A stretch of DNA of 64,000 nt. Source: Gordonia asplenii (GTDB lineage: Bacteria; Actinomycetota; Actinomycetes; Mycobacteriales; Mycobacteriaceae). The stretch is from the NCBI RefSeq assembly GCF_012933505.1, contig NZ_JABBNB010000002.1:225575-289574 (forward strand). Reading direction: 5' to 3'. Below, piece after piece: positions 29,457 through 38,330 of this stretch; position 1 is the stretch's first letter; every line of letters starts with the position of its first letter. A program made the position numbers and the translations under genes. Under the pieces are notes generated by a model. That model searched no databases. It worked only from the letters and a program-made list of their open reading frames with translations, and had not been told where the DNA came from.

Positions 29457-30659
29457 ATGGCGATCACTGATGTAAATGCGTACGCCCATCTGACCGAAGC
29501 GGACGTGGAGGCCCTGGGCGCTGAACTGGACGCGCTGCGGCGCGAGGTCGAATCCGACCTCGGGCCGCGCGACGTCCGATACCTGCATCGCACGATCCTG
29601 GCCCACCGTGCGCTCGAAATCATCGGGCGCGCAGCACTTCTCGGGTCTCATCGACGGTCGCTGTGGTTGCTCGGCACCACCGCGCTGTCGTTGTCGAAGA
29701 TCATCGAGAACATGGAACTCGGCCACAACGTGATGCACGGCCAGTGGGATTGGATGAACGATCCCGAGGTGCACTCCACCACGTGGGAGTGGGACATGGT
29801 GTGCGCCGCTCCGCACTGGAAGCACTCGCACAATTTCATCCACCACAAGTACACCAACATCGTCGGGCTCGACGACGACGTGGGCTACAAGGTTCTGCGA
29901 GTGACCCGAGACGAGCCGTGGCAGCCCAAACGGCTGATGCAGCCGTTGTCGAACATCGTGCTCGCCGCGACGTTCGAGTGGGGTATCGCCCTGCATGATC
30001 TGGCACTCGGCGAGGTCATCAGAGGCACTAAGCCCAAGGACATCGCCTACCCGCAGATCAAGGAGTTCGTCCGTAAGGCGGCTCGCCAGTTGGGCAAGGA
30101 CTACCTGCTCTACCCGGCGCTGACCGGACCCAACTTCAAGCACACCCTGACCGCGAATCTGACGGCAAACCTGGTGCGCAATCTGTGGGCCTATCTGGTG
30201 ATCTTCTGCGGTCATTTCCCCGACGGCGCGGAGAAGTTCACCGTCGAGTCGTTGGAGAACGAGACGCACGGTCAGTGGTACCTGCGGCAGATGTTGGGCA
30301 CCGCGAACTTCGACTCGGGCCCGGCGATGGCGTTCCTGTCCGGCAATCTGTCGTATCAGATCGAGCATCACCTGTATCCGGACCTGCCCAGCAACCGGCT
30401 GCCGGAGATCGCGGTCCGCGTACGCGAACTGTGCGTCAAATACGACCTCCCTTACACAACTGGTCCGATGTCGGTGCAGTACCTGCAAACGCTGCGCACC
30501 ATCAACAAGTTGGCGCTGCCGGATCGCTTCCTGACCGCTACGTCCGACGACGCCCCGGAGACGGCGTCCGAGCGACGCTTCGCGGGGCTCGCGAAACGGT
30601 CGCGAGGACTGAAGACGGCGATCGCGGAGCTACGCGCGCAGAAGCGTCGCCGGCGGTAG
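29457..30659 (+). CDS. Membrane acyl-CoA desaturase, DesA3-like, second copy
   Basis: A 400-residue paralogue of the preceding enzyme, starting MAITDVNAYAHL against MAISDIPEYAHL. It has the same boxes (GHNVMHGQWDW, WKHSHNFIHHKYTN, QIEHHLYPDLPSNR). It diverges in the middle, where a segment around ALHDLALGEVIRGTKPKDIA replaces the first copy's, and it lacks the acidic C-terminal insertion. The duplication suggests different chain-length or regiospecificity, which is inference. No operator or terminator lies between the copies. It probably uses the same reductase encoded at 26395. Confidence 0.9.
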   Translation: MAITDVNAYAHLTEADVEALGAELDALRREVESDLGPRDVRYLHRTILAHRALEIIGRAALLGSHRRSLWLLGTTALSLSKIIENMELGHNVMHGQWDWMNDPEVHSTTWEWDMVCAAPHWKHSHNFIHHKYTNIVGLDDDVGYKVLRVTRDEPWQPKRLMQPLSNIVLAATFEWGIALHDLALGEVIRGTKPKDIAYPQIKEFVRKAARQLGKDYLLYPALTGPNFKHTLTANLTANLVRNLWAYLVIFCGHFPDGAEKFTVESLENETHGQWYLRQMLGTANFDSGPAMAFLSGNLSYQIEHHLYPDLPSNRLPEIAVRVRELCVKYDLPYTTGPMSVQYLQTLRTINKLALPDRFLTATSDDAPETASERRFAGLAKRSRGLKTAIAELRAQKRRRR

Positions 30660-30905
30660 GAGCTCGGGGGTCGGGAGCGCGACCTTCGGCCTCCTCGGTG
30701 GGGAGGGGTTGACCCCCCGCTCCCCGAGTGCCGATGGGGAAGTGCGCCCCCGCTCCGAGCGCCGATGGGCGGTGCGGAAATGCGACCCCGCTCCCCGAGT
30801 GCCGAAGCGAGGAACGAGCTTCGGTGTAGCCGCCGTGCTGAGTGACCGCGAGGAACGAGCGGTTGTAACGAAGTAGAGGGGCAGGTGAGCCGAAAACCCA
30901 ACTGG
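30660..30905. repeat. Second dispersed repeat family, copy 2
   Basis: Between the convergent desaturase and rsgA ends lie three GAGTGCCGA/GAGCGCCGA units (about 30726, 30757, 30797). They are followed by GCGAGGAACGAGCTTCGGTG and GGGGCAGGTGAGCCGAAAAC. This is the family found with the 33-base tandem array at 12118-12355, but without the array. The inverted pair CGAAGC...GCTTCG can fold. The full gap 30660-30964 holds no gene I can support. Confidence 0.8.
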
Positions 30906-30964
30906 GGAACGAGATTTGGGGAGCCCACTGCTTCCAGGAGCACAGCCGACGTCACCGACCACTC

Positions 30965-32020
30965 TCACTCCGGCAGCGACGTTTCCGGATCCTCTTCGGT
31001 CTCGACGCCGCTCACCGCGGCCAGCAGCCGTCGTACCGCCATGGCCCGACGATGCGAGTGACCCTCCAGCTCGTCGAGCGCGCATTCCGGATCGGCGGGC
31101 GGGCCCAAGTGCGTGCAGCCGCGCGGACAGTTCTCGATCGCGTCGCGCAGGTCGTCGAAGGCGTCGACGATGTCGTTCGCGCTGACGTGAGCCAGCCCGA
31201 AGGAGCGGATGCCCGGGGTGTCGATCACCCAGCCCTGCGGCCCGCCGTCGTCGGGGAGCGCCAGCGCAACCGATTGCGTCGACGTATGCCGTCCCTTCCC
31301 AACGCCGGATACCACTCCGGTGGCCCGATCTGCCTGCGGCACAAGACGATTGACGAGTGTTGACTTGCCGACGCCGGAGTGTCCGATCAGTGCGGTCACC
31401 TTGCCGCGCAGGATCGCCGACACATCGTCGAGCGGATCGGCCCGACCGGCCAGCACCACCGGCAGATCCAGGTCGGCGAATGCGGCCCGGAAGTCGGCGC
31501 CGTCGGCGAGATCCGACTTCGTCAGGCACAGGATGGGCGACAATCCGCCCACATACGCGGCGGCGAGCGCCCGTTCGACGAATCCGGTCCGCGGCGGCGG
31601 ATCAGCGAGCGCGGTCACGATCAGCAGTTGATGCGCATTCGCGACGACGATCCGCTCGTACGGATCGGTGTCGTCGGCGGTGCGTCGGAGCACCGTCGAC
31701 CGCTGCGCCACCCGGACGACCCGCGCGAGTGTGTCCGGGCGACCGCTGACATCCCCGACGACCGACACGTTGTCGCCGACGACGATCGGGGTGCGGCCCA
31801 GCTCGCGGGCACGCATCGCGACGACGATGGAGTCGGGGTCGCCGCCCAGCGCGCAGCCCCACCGGCCGCGATCGACCGACACGACCATCGCGTCGGTGGC
31901 GTCGGAATGCGCGGGTCGGGTCTTGGTGCGCGGCCTCGACCCCTTGCCGGGGCGCACGCGCACGTCGGACTCGTCGTAGCTGGCCGCGTCCCGGCCCCCA
32001 CGCCGGCGCCCCGGGCTCAC
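30965..32020 (-). CDS. rsgA: Small ribosomal subunit biogenesis GTPase RsgA
   Basis: A 351-residue circularly permuted GTPase that checks late 30S maturation. An OB-like N-terminal domain (about 50-115, with [12 protein letters not shown]) precedes the GTPase domain in permuted order: LTKSD (G4), [14 protein letters not shown] (G1), and [10 protein letters not shown] (G3). The C-terminal zinc site is [20 protein letters not shown] (Cys/His). GTG 32020 overlaps the aroA stop (GTGA). In M. tuberculosis Rv3228 pairs with aroA in the same way. The N terminus is basic and longer than in the enteric protein. Confidence 0.95.
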   Translation of the reverse strand: MSPGRRRGGRDAASYDESDVRVRPGKGSRPRTKTRPAHSDATDAMVVSVDRGRWGCALGGDPDSIVVAMRARELGRTPIVVGDNVSVVGDVSGRPDTLARVVRVAQRSTVLRRTADDTDPYERIVVANAHQLLIVTALADPPPRTGFVERALAAAYVGGLSPILCLTKSDLADGADFRAAFADLDLPVVLAGRADPLDDVSAILRGKVTALIGHSGVGKSTLVNRLVPQADRATGVVSGVGKGRHTSTQSVALALPDDGGPQGWVIDTPGIRSFGLAHVSANDIVDAFDDLRDAIENCPRGCTHLGPPADPECALDELEGHSHRRAMAVRRLLAAVSGVETEEDPETSLPE

Positions 32021-33300
32021 TGCTCGCCGATCATCGCGCTCCACATTCCGGGAAAGTCGGGCAGCGTCTTACTCGTCGTGGCGATGTCGTCGACGCCGAC
32101 CCCCTCGACGACCAGGCCGATCAGGGCGCCCGCCGTCGCCATCCGATGATCGGCGTAGGAATGCCATACCCCGCCGTGCAGCGGCCGCCCGACGATCCGC
32201 AATCCGTCGGCGGTCTCGGTGCAGTCGCCGCCGAGCCGGTTGATCTCGGTGCTCAACGCGGCCAACCGATCGGTCTCGTGACCGCGTAGATGCCCGATAC
32301 CCGACAGCACCGACTCGCCGTCGGCGAGCGCACATAGTGCGGCGATCGTCGGGGTCAACTCTCCGACGGCGCGCAGATCCGCGGTGAGCGGCCGCAGCGA
32401 TGCCGGCCCCGTCACCGAACACAGGCCATCGGTCAGCGTTGCGGTGGCGCCCATCTGCACAAGTAAGTCCACGATCTGAGCCCCCGGCTGCGTCGTCGAC
32501 GCCGGCCAGCGCGGCACCGACACCGTGCCGCCGGTCGCCGCGGCCGCGGCGAGGAACGCGCCGGCGTTCGACAGGTCCGGCTCGATGCTCCAGTCGACGG
32601 CGGCGATCGGACCCGCGGCGATACACCAGGTATCGGCCTCGGTGCGGTCGACGACGACGCCGGCGGTCGCGAGCATGTCCACGGTCATCTCGATGTGCGG
32701 CATCGACGGAACCGGTCGACCGCTGTGCCGTACCACGACACCGTCGTCGAATCGGGCGCCCGACAACAACAATCCGGAGACGAACTGCGACGACGCCGAC
32801 GCGTCGATGGTCACTTCGCCGCCGGGCACCGAGCCCGACGCGGTGACGGTGAACGGCAGGCCGTCGCCGTCGATGTCGACGCCGAGGCCGCGCAGTGCGT
32901 TCAGGATGGTGTGCAGCGGTCGGGAACGCGCTTGCTCGTCGCCGTCGAAATGCACCGTTCCGGTGGCCAATGCGGCCACCGGCGGCAGGAAGCGCATCAC
33001 GGTGCCGGCGAGTCCGCAGTCGACGTCGGCGTCGTGCATGGCAGCGGGGGTGATCGTCACCCTGGTGGGGTCGTCGATGTCGGCGTCGACTCCGATTCCC
33101 AACGCGGACAACGCATCGAGCATCAAATCGGTGTCGCGGCTGCGTAACGTGCCGGTGACGGTGCTGACGCCGTCGGCGAGGGCGGCGAGAATGAGAGCGC
33201 GATTGGTGATCGACTTCGATCCGGGCAGGTCGACACGAGCGTCGAGACCGGTGGTGAGAGTGGGTGCCTGCCAGACGGATCGACCGCTCGTCGGATTCAT
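32017..33300 (-). CDS. aroA: 3-Phosphoshikimate 1-carboxyvinyltransferase (EPSP synthase)
   Basis: A 427-residue enzyme of the shikimate pathway, joining phosphoenolpyruvate to shikimate-3-phosphate. Phosphate- and substrate-binding motifs are [20 protein letters not shown] (residues about 25-44), [18 protein letters not shown] and [13 protein letters not shown], with [10 protein letters not shown] and [10 protein letters not shown] near the C terminus. Its ATG has no overlapping partner upstream; a NUDIX gene diverges 82 bases away. It is translationally coupled to rsgA. The Gly-to-Thr form of the LxNAGT segment (GLAGTVMRF) matches actinobacterial class I enzymes. Confidence 0.96.
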   Translation of the reverse strand: MNPTSGRSVWQAPTLTTGLDARVDLPGSKSITNRALILAALADGVSTVTGTLRSRDTDLMLDALSALGIGVDADIDDPTRVTITPAAMHDADVDCGLAGTVMRFLPPVAALATGTVHFDGDEQARSRPLHTILNALRGLGVDIDGDGLPFTVTASGSVPGGEVTIDASASSQFVSGLLLSGARFDDGVVVRHSGRPVPSMPHIEMTVDMLATAGVVVDRTEADTWCIAAGPIAAVDWSIEPDLSNAGAFLAAAAATGGTVSVPRWPASTTQPGAQIVDLLVQMGATATLTDGLCSVTGPASLRPLTADLRAVGELTPTIAALCALADGESVLSGIGHLRGHETDRLAALSTEINRLGGDCTETADGLRIVGRPLHGGVWHSYADHRMATAGALIGLVVEGVGVDDIATTSKTLPDFPGMWSAMIGEQ

Positions 33301-33382
33301 GACCTCTAGTCTGTCATGTGCGAAATATCCACCCGTGAAATGCCGATGCGGGGTGACCTTTCACACTTGCGGGTGCAACAAT

Positions 33383-33865
33383 ATGGCGGTGCCACGATCC
33401 CGATTGCCAAGCGCAGGAATCCTGCTCTTCCGGCTGCGCGCCGGAGCTCCCGAATTCTTGATCGTCCATCCCGGCGGCCCGCTGTGGTCGAAGAAGGACT
33501 CCGGTGCATGGTCGATACCGAAAGGTGAGTACCGCCCCGGCGACGACCCGCTCGAAGCGGCGCGACGCGAGTTCACCGAGGAGACCGGATTTCCGGTTCC
33601 CGATGGCCCGCTGATCGAGCTGGGCGATGTCACGCTGAAGAGCGGGAAGGTCGTCACCGGTTACGCGCTGGAGGGCGACATCGACGAAAAAGCCATAGCT
33701 AGCAACACTTTTGAGATGGAATGGCCGCCGCGTTCGGGGCGCACGCAGTCATTCCCCGAAGTGGACAAGGCAAGCTGGGCGACGTTCGCGGCGGCCCGCC
33801 GCAAGCTCAACCCGGCACAGGGCGAATTCCTGATCCGGCTGCTCAGCGTCGAACTGCCGTCCTGA
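33383..33865 (+). CDS. NUDIX hydrolase
   Basis: A 160-residue NUDIX protein with the fold's box in KGEYRPGDDPLEAARREFTE followed by ETGF. The first Glu of the consensus Gx5Ex7REUxEExGU is Asp here; the REFTEE core is intact. The N terminus (SAGILLFRLRAGAPEFLIVH) and GAWSIPKGEY resemble bacterial diadenosine-polyphosphate or house-cleaning hydrolases, but the substrate is open. ATG 33383 is chosen as the first Met before the fold. It converges with the ABC-like gene, sharing a short hairpin at 33861-33888. Confidence 0.88.
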   Translation: MAVPRSRLPSAGILLFRLRAGAPEFLIVHPGGPLWSKKDSGAWSIPKGEYRPGDDPLEAARREFTEETGFPVPDGPLIELGDVTLKSGKVVTGYALEGDIDEKAIASNTFEMEWPPRSGRTQSFPEVDKASWATFAAARRKLNPAQGEFLIRLLSVELPS

Positions 33866-33888
33866 GGCCGCTCGCCGCGGGACTCAGG
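33861..33888. terminator. Hairpin shared by convergent NUDIX and ABC-like genes
   Basis: CCTGAG (33861-33866) pairs with CTCAGG (33883-33888), and CCGC/GCGG (33868-33871, 33877-33880) extends the stem around a TCGCC loop. It contains both stop codons and may end both transcripts. Confidence 0.5.
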
Positions 33889-34810
33889 TCCGCGGCACCA
33901 GCACACACGAGTGGGCCGGGAACTTCACACCGACCGACGTATCGGGTCGGTACATCGCACGACCGGCGACGTCGGCGATCACGGGCTGATCGGGCAGCCC
34001 GTCGACCGCCAGCGTCAGCCGCGTCGATGCGCCACGCCACCGCGTGTCGATGATCCGCGCCGTCGTCGCACCGGCCGCCGACGCCGCGCACACCTCGATG
34101 TCGTAGGGCCGGATGCAGACGAACGCCGCGGCGCCGGGCGTCCAGCGGTGCCCTCGGGTGGTGGGATAGGCGACGGCCGACAGCATCCGCTGACCCACCG
34201 ACACCACCGCCGACGCACCGTATACCCGTCCGACCGCGCACTCGATCAGATTCGCGTCACCCAGAAAGCGTGCGGTGAACGTGCTCGGCGGGTGATCCCA
34301 CAGTTCACCCGGCGTGCCGACGTCGACGAGGCGGTGCTCGCTGATCACCGCGACGCGGTCGGCGACGCTCAGGGCGTCCGTCGGGTCACCGGGCGCGAAC
34401 ACGATCGTCGACGACGGGTGTGTACGACGCAGCGCGGCGACGTCGTCGACGACAGACGGACTGTCGCCGGTGCACACCAGTATCGGCGAGTCTTTCGAAA
34501 TCCTTGTGGCAGAGGGACTTTCGACGACGTGTACCGGATCGCCGAAGGACACGCTGCCGTGCCGGGCGACGACCATCCCGGCCAGTGCGCGCAGCGCCGT
34601 CGTCTTGCCGCCGCCCGTCGGACCGACGAATGCGAGGGTTTCGCCGCGGGCGATTCGCAGGGTGAAATCGGCAAGAGCGACCCGCGCCCGACGACGCCTG
34701 CCGTAGGCGACGGTGACCGACGAGAACACCGCCGCGGGCGCCGGCGACACGGCGGCGTCGTCGGAGCCGTGCTCGAGTCCGCGCGCACTGATGTGCAACT
34801 GCCGCGACAT
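33884..34810 (-). CDS. Degenerate ABC transporter ATPase with TOBE domain
   Basis: A 308-residue protein that keeps the start and end of a CysA/PotA-type ABC ATPase. Walker A is intact (FVGPTGGGKTTALRALAG), and the C-terminal TOBE-like region has VCIRPYDIEV and IIDTRWRGASTRLTLAVDG. Between them about 60 residues are missing: no Q-loop, no LSGGQ signature. The Walker B slot reads ILVCTGDSPSVV instead of LLLDEP, and the H-loop reads VFAPGDPTDALSVADRVAVI without His. It should bind but not hydrolyse ATP, if it folds. No permease lies nearby. It is 111 bases downstream of the Ter operon on the same strand. Confidence 0.75.
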   Translation of the reverse strand: MSRQLHISARGLEHGSDDAAVSPAPAAVFSSVTVAYGRRRRARVALADFTLRIARGETLAFVGPTGGGKTTALRALAGMVVARHGSVSFGDPVHVVESPSATRISKDSPILVCTGDSPSVVDDVAALRRTHPSSTIVFAPGDPTDALSVADRVAVISEHRLVDVGTPGELWDHPPSTFTARFLGDANLIECAVGRVYGASAVVSVGQRMLSAVAYPTTRGHRWTPGAAAFVCIRPYDIEVCAASAAGATTARIIDTRWRGASTRLTLAVDGLPDQPVIADVAGRAMYRPDTSVGVKFPAHSCVLVPRT

Positions 34811-34921
34811 CAGTTGTCGCCCACCAAGGTTCGAGACGGTTTCGGCCGCATCGGGTCATGATCGCCGACGCGGACGACTATTCGCTGTCGCCCGGTGAAA
34901 TGGCGTGTGAAGTCCTGCGGG

Positions 34922-36001
34922 CTAAGCGATGGGGGTGCGGGCGTCGAGCCACGAAATGGTGTCGAATCCGAAGGAGCGGCTGGCCTCCCGGAGCGAACCG
35001 TTCATCGGCTGGCCCTCGGCACGCAGCACGTACTCGCCGTCGACGTTGTATATCGACGCGATGATCGTCGTCGACGCCGGGGGCGTGGCATCGATCGGAA
35101 TGTCGACGCGGCCGCCGCCGAAGGTGGAAATGCTCAGGGTGCCGGTCCAACCGAGGACCGCGCCGGTGGTCGACGTCGCGACGACGATCAGCCGATCGAG
35201 TTCCCGCGAGCGGCGCAGGTTGATGCCGAAACTGCCGAAACCGTTGCCGGAGAACGTGATCAGCGGGTCGACGGTAGTCGGCGGCGGCGGACCCTGCGGG
35301 TGCGTCGGGTCGATCACCGATGAGTCGCCTGCCGTGTCGGTGACCACGCACGCGAGTGCCAGGGGGCCGGCCGGTGCGTGCAGTTCGATGTCGATCCGGC
35401 CGACGCCGGATTGCACGCGGGTCAGCGCGAGCGTCGGCCGGTCGGCTGTCAGCAGTTCGCGGTCGTCCGCGGCGAGGCGACGGACCGGGTGAATCGACGG
35501 CGGCTGCGGCGCAACAGGATTGGGCTGTGCCGCAGGCGAAGCCGTGGTCGACAGGCCACCGGACAGGTCGAGGAGGTCGTCGACGACGGGCGGCTGGAGC
35601 GGCGTCGACGGTGTGGGGCGGGGCGCGGGGGCGGGCGCCACCGGCGTCGACAGGTCTAGCGAGTCGGGTGCAGAAGGTCCGGGTGCAGACAGATCCAATG
35701 GGTTGGGCGACAACGGTTCTGGCGCCGAGAGGTCCAGCGGGTTGGGTGCCGTCGGTATCCGCGCCGGCGGCTCGGTCGGCGGTGGCGCCTGGGATGCGGG
35801 GCGCCGATCACGGCGGACATAGTCGATGGTGGGGGATCCGGCCGGGCGCGCGGGTGCCGTCGGCGGCGCCGGACGCACCGGCGAGGGTGCGGGCGTCGGG
35901 CGGGGTGGAACAGCTGCGGGTGTGGCAGGTCGCGGTCGGCTCCGCGTCGTGAGGAATCCGAGGTCGGTGCGTCGTGGCGCCGTGGCCGGGTCACCGATCA
36001 C
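34922..36001 (-). CDS. TerD-like protein with long Pro-rich N terminus
   Basis: A 359-residue protein, last gene of the Ter operon. Residues about 1-165 are Pro/Ala rich and contain repeated DLSAPEPL, DLSAPGPS and DLSTPVAP units. The C-terminal half carries a TerD-like beta-sandwich (LALTRVQSGVGRIDIELHAP, FGSFGINLRRSRELDRLIVV, ASIYNVDGEYVLRAEGQPM, SFGFDTISWLDARTPIA). The Pro-rich part may act as a flexible scaffold for partner binding. The GTG start overlaps the preceding TerD-like stop (GTGA). Assignment rests on fold style and operon context. Confidence 0.72.
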   Translation of the reverse strand: MIGDPATAPRRTDLGFLTTRSRPRPATPAAVPPRPTPAPSPVRPAPPTAPARPAGSPTIDYVRRDRRPASQAPPPTEPPARIPTAPNPLDLSAPEPLSPNPLDLSAPGPSAPDSLDLSTPVAPAPAPRPTPSTPLQPPVVDDLLDLSGGLSTTASPAAQPNPVAPQPPSIHPVRRLAADDRELLTADRPTLALTRVQSGVGRIDIELHAPAGPLALACVVTDTAGDSSVIDPTHPQGPPPPTTVDPLITFSGNGFGSFGINLRRSRELDRLIVVATSTTGAVLGWTGTLSISTFGGGRVDIPIDATPPASTTIIASIYNVDGEYVLRAEGQPMNGSLREASRSFGFDTISWLDARTPIA

Positions 36002-36561
36002 AGCGGGATCCCGTACTCGGCGGCGACGCCGCGGATTCCGGTGGTGTGCCCCTGGCCGATGACCTTGAATTTCCAGCCGCCGCGGTAGCGGTAGACCTCG
36101 CCGAGTGTCGCGGCGGTCTCCGCGTTGAACGTGCCTGCCAGATCCTCCGACCGCACCAATTCGACGTTGTCGGCGCCGTTGACGACCCGCAGCACGCAGC
36201 GCCGAAGCTGGCCCAGACTGCGGCGTCGGGCGGTTCCCTCGTTGAGATAGAGCACCGTGACGATCCGACTGACCGAGTCGGGTACCGCGTGCAAGTCGAC
36301 GTCGATCTGCTCGCGATCGGGTCCCATCACCGATTCGAGTTGGTGCACGGAGAGATTCGGGTCGGCGAGCTGATTGAAGAAGACGAAGTCGTCACCCGAG
36401 CGGGCGCGTCCGGTGTCGTCGCACAGGATTGCCGCGAACACCAGGTTCTGATCGATGATGGTCTCGCCGCCGGAGTTCCAGTCGATGCCGAGCACGACGT
36501 GGGCCAACGACGGAATCTCGCGCGTCAGTTCGACATTCGCGCCGCGTTGCATGATGGTCAC
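35998..36561 (-). CDS. TerD-family protein, divergent copy
   Basis: A 187-residue TerD-domain protein: MQRGANVELTREIPSLAHVV at the N terminus, FVFFNQLADPNLSV in the middle, VLYLNEGTARRRSLGQLRRC and YRYRGGWKFKVIGQGHTTGI at the end. The Ca-binding DxDL segment of canonical TerD (present in the copy at 40472) is altered to IDQNLVFAAILCDD, so calcium binding is doubtful. GTG 36561, overlapping the stop of the upstream unknown gene (GTGA), gives the best start; an ATG lies three codons inside. It is the sixth of seven genes of the operon. Confidence 0.85.
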   Translation of the reverse strand: MTIMQRGANVELTREIPSLAHVVLGIDWNSGGETIIDQNLVFAAILCDDTGRARSGDDFVFFNQLADPNLSVHQLESVMGPDREQIDVDLHAVPDSVSRIVTVLYLNEGTARRRSLGQLRRCVLRVVNGADNVELVRSEDLAGTFNAETAATLGEVYRYRGGWKFKVIGQGHTTGIRGVAAEYGIPL

Positions 36562-37082
36562 AGCTGAAGATCCGATCGGGAGAACTTGGTTCGCAGGAAA
36601 TTGCCCTGGGTGCGCAACGCGTCGAGGTCGCGGGACTTCGCTGCGGTGAACACCTCGGCGGCGCTGTCCCACAATAACCCGAGTTGCTCGTCGAGCAGCG
36701 CGGCGTTGGGGTCGGTCCCGCCGCGCGGCGATCCACTCCCGGAAAGACTTTGCGCCGCAGCGAGATACGTCGCCAGCGACGTGCGCGCGTAGTCCGCGGC
36801 GATGGCCTTCACCGAGATCACCGCGTACACGTCGAGCGGGCGCGTGTCGGCGGTGGCGATCGTCGCGGTCAGCAGATCGCAGATGTAGCGCGAGGTCACG
36901 ACCGCCCGGTTCGGCAACCGCCCGGCGTGGGCGTTGACATACCAGACCAGCTCGGTGACCAGCCGGTTCAGTTCGGCGGGGGAGTCCTCGCCGAGTCCCG
37001 TCCCCCCGTCGGCGTCGGGCGTCGACGGGCGGGCGTCAGAGTTGTCGGATCCTCGGCGGCCGCGGCGAAACCACGAGGTCAA
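36558..37082 (-). CDS. Unknown protein of the Ter operon
   Basis: A 174-residue protein I do not recognise. A basic N terminus (MTSWFRRGRRG) and an acidic, Gly-rich linker (about 12-35) lead into an all-helical region (LNRLVTELVWYVNAHAGRLP, VVTSRYICDLLTATI, LDVYAVISVKAIAADYARTS) ending in DALRTQGNFLRTKFSRSDLQL. There is no signal or membrane helix. It starts at TTG 37082, three bases after the TelA stop, and overlaps the next TerD gene by 4 bases, so it is firmly part of the operon. A cytosolic adaptor to TelA or TerD is conceivable, which is inference. Confidence 0.7.
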   Translation of the reverse strand: MTSWFRRGRRGSDNSDARPSTPDADGGTGLGEDSPAELNRLVTELVWYVNAHAGRLPNRAVVTSRYICDLLTATIATADTRPLDVYAVISVKAIAADYARTSLATYLAAAQSLSGSGSPRGGTDPNAALLDEQLGLLWDSAAEVFTAAKSRDLDALRTQGNFLRTKFSRSDLQL

Positions 37083-37085
37083 CGA

Positions 37086-38312
37086 TTACCCGCCGATCTG
37101 CTGCTGCTGAATCCGGGCGAGGTAGGGCTTGGCCTGCTCGATCTGACCCTCGAGCGCGGTCACCGTCTGCGACATCGAATCCACCGCCTGCGCCCGGAAC
37201 GTGTCGATGGCGTCCATCGCCTGGAACACGTTGTTGAAGGCCAGTTGAAGCTTCTCGACGTCGATCATCGCGCCGGCGGCCTGCTCGTTGATCGCGGCGC
37301 CCTGAATGCGCAACTGGTTGGACGTCTGTTCGATGAGATTCGACGTCGTCGTGTTCAGGGCGTTGATCTGGTCGAGGACGAGCTTCTGCCGGGCGAGGGC
37401 CTGCGAGACGATCACCGCCGTGCGCAGCGCGGTGATGGTCGTGGTCTGGGCACGATCGACACCCTTGATGAGTTCGAGGTTGTTCTTGCGCACCAGATCC
37501 AGAGCCATGTAGCCCTGCACGTTGACGGTCATCTGCGTCATCAGGTCCTGGCGGCGCTGCCGGATCGCGAACAGCGCGTCGGACTTGAGTGTGTTCGCGT
37601 CCTCGGCGCGTCCTGCGGCCTCGAGCTGGGCTACCTTCGCCGTGACGGCTTCGTCGAGGGCGCCGGCGAGTTCGTTGTACTCGGCGAGTTTGCCCATCAG
37701 CGTCCACATGTTGGTCTTCTCGGTTTCGATGGCCGCGTTGTCTTTACGCAGCTCGTCTTGACCGGAGTCGAGGGCTTTGATGATGGCGTTCAAATGTGTC
37801 TGCGACGCTTGGTATTTCGCAAAGTACCGGTCGATGGCGTTGCCGCCGGGCAAGAATTTCAGCAGCTTCTTCGCGCCGGTGAGTTCGGCCCGGCCGGGGT
37901 CGAGTTCGGTGACCGTGTTGCGCAGATCGTAGAGGGTGTTGGCGACGCGGGTCTGGGCGTCGCCGCCACCGCCGCCTCGGGCATTGCGCACGGTTGCGGC
38001 CGGACGTTCGAGGATCCGATTGGCGACCCCCGCCGACGCTCGCATCTCGCTGGTGCCCATCGAGGTGATGGAGGTGACCTTCTGCGTGAATTCGGGGGAG
38101 CGGCTGTCGAGGGAGGCGAGCGAATCGGCGAATGCCGCGGCCTTCGCCTGAAGTTCGGTCTGGGCGGCCGCGGGAACCGCGACGGCGCCGACGGCCTGTT
38201 CGGGTTTGACGAGCGTGACCGGGGCCGGCGGCGTCAACACCAGATCGCCGGAGGCCGCGGGTTGTGCGGGCGTCGCCGCGAACGTGCTGCCGCCCAGATC
38301 GAGTTCAGACAT
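37086..38312 (-). CDS. telA: TelA/KlaA-family toxic anion resistance protein
   Basis: A 408-residue member of the TelA family, linked to tellurite and other stress resistance. The first about 50 residues are Pro/Ala rich. The rest is almost wholly helical and coiled (AELTGAKKLLKFLPGGNAID, RYFAKYQASQTHLNAIIKAL, RQRRQDLMTQMTVNVQGYMA, LIKGVDRAQTTTITALRTAV, EQTSNQLRIQGAAINEQAAG), as in known TelA proteins. The gene starts at ATG 38312 and follows the TerA-like gene by 18 bases. Biochemical function of the family is not settled; it may bind TerD-type proteins at the membrane. Confidence 0.9.
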   Translation of the reverse strand: MSELDLGGSTFAATPAQPAASGDLVLTPPAPVTLVKPEQAVGAVAVPAAAQTELQAKAAAFADSLASLDSRSPEFTQKVTSITSMGTSEMRASAGVANRILERPAATVRNARGGGGGDAQTRVANTLYDLRNTVTELDPGRAELTGAKKLLKFLPGGNAIDRYFAKYQASQTHLNAIIKALDSGQDELRKDNAAIETEKTNMWTLMGKLAEYNELAGALDEAVTAKVAQLEAAGRAEDANTLKSDALFAIRQRRQDLMTQMTVNVQGYMALDLVRKNNLELIKGVDRAQTTTITALRTAVIVSQALARQKLVLDQINALNTTTSNLIEQTSNQLRIQGAAINEQAAGAMIDVEKLQLAFNNVFQAMDAIDTFRAQAVDSMSQTVTALEGQIEQAKPYLARIQQQQIGG

Positions 38313-38330
38313 GAATGTGCCTCTCTAGAG

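Noticed and set aside
33884..34810. Sequencing frameshift as the cause of the truncated ABC ATPase
   Set aside because: The frame is open throughout, and both halves are in the same phase, so a clean internal loss fits better than a base error.
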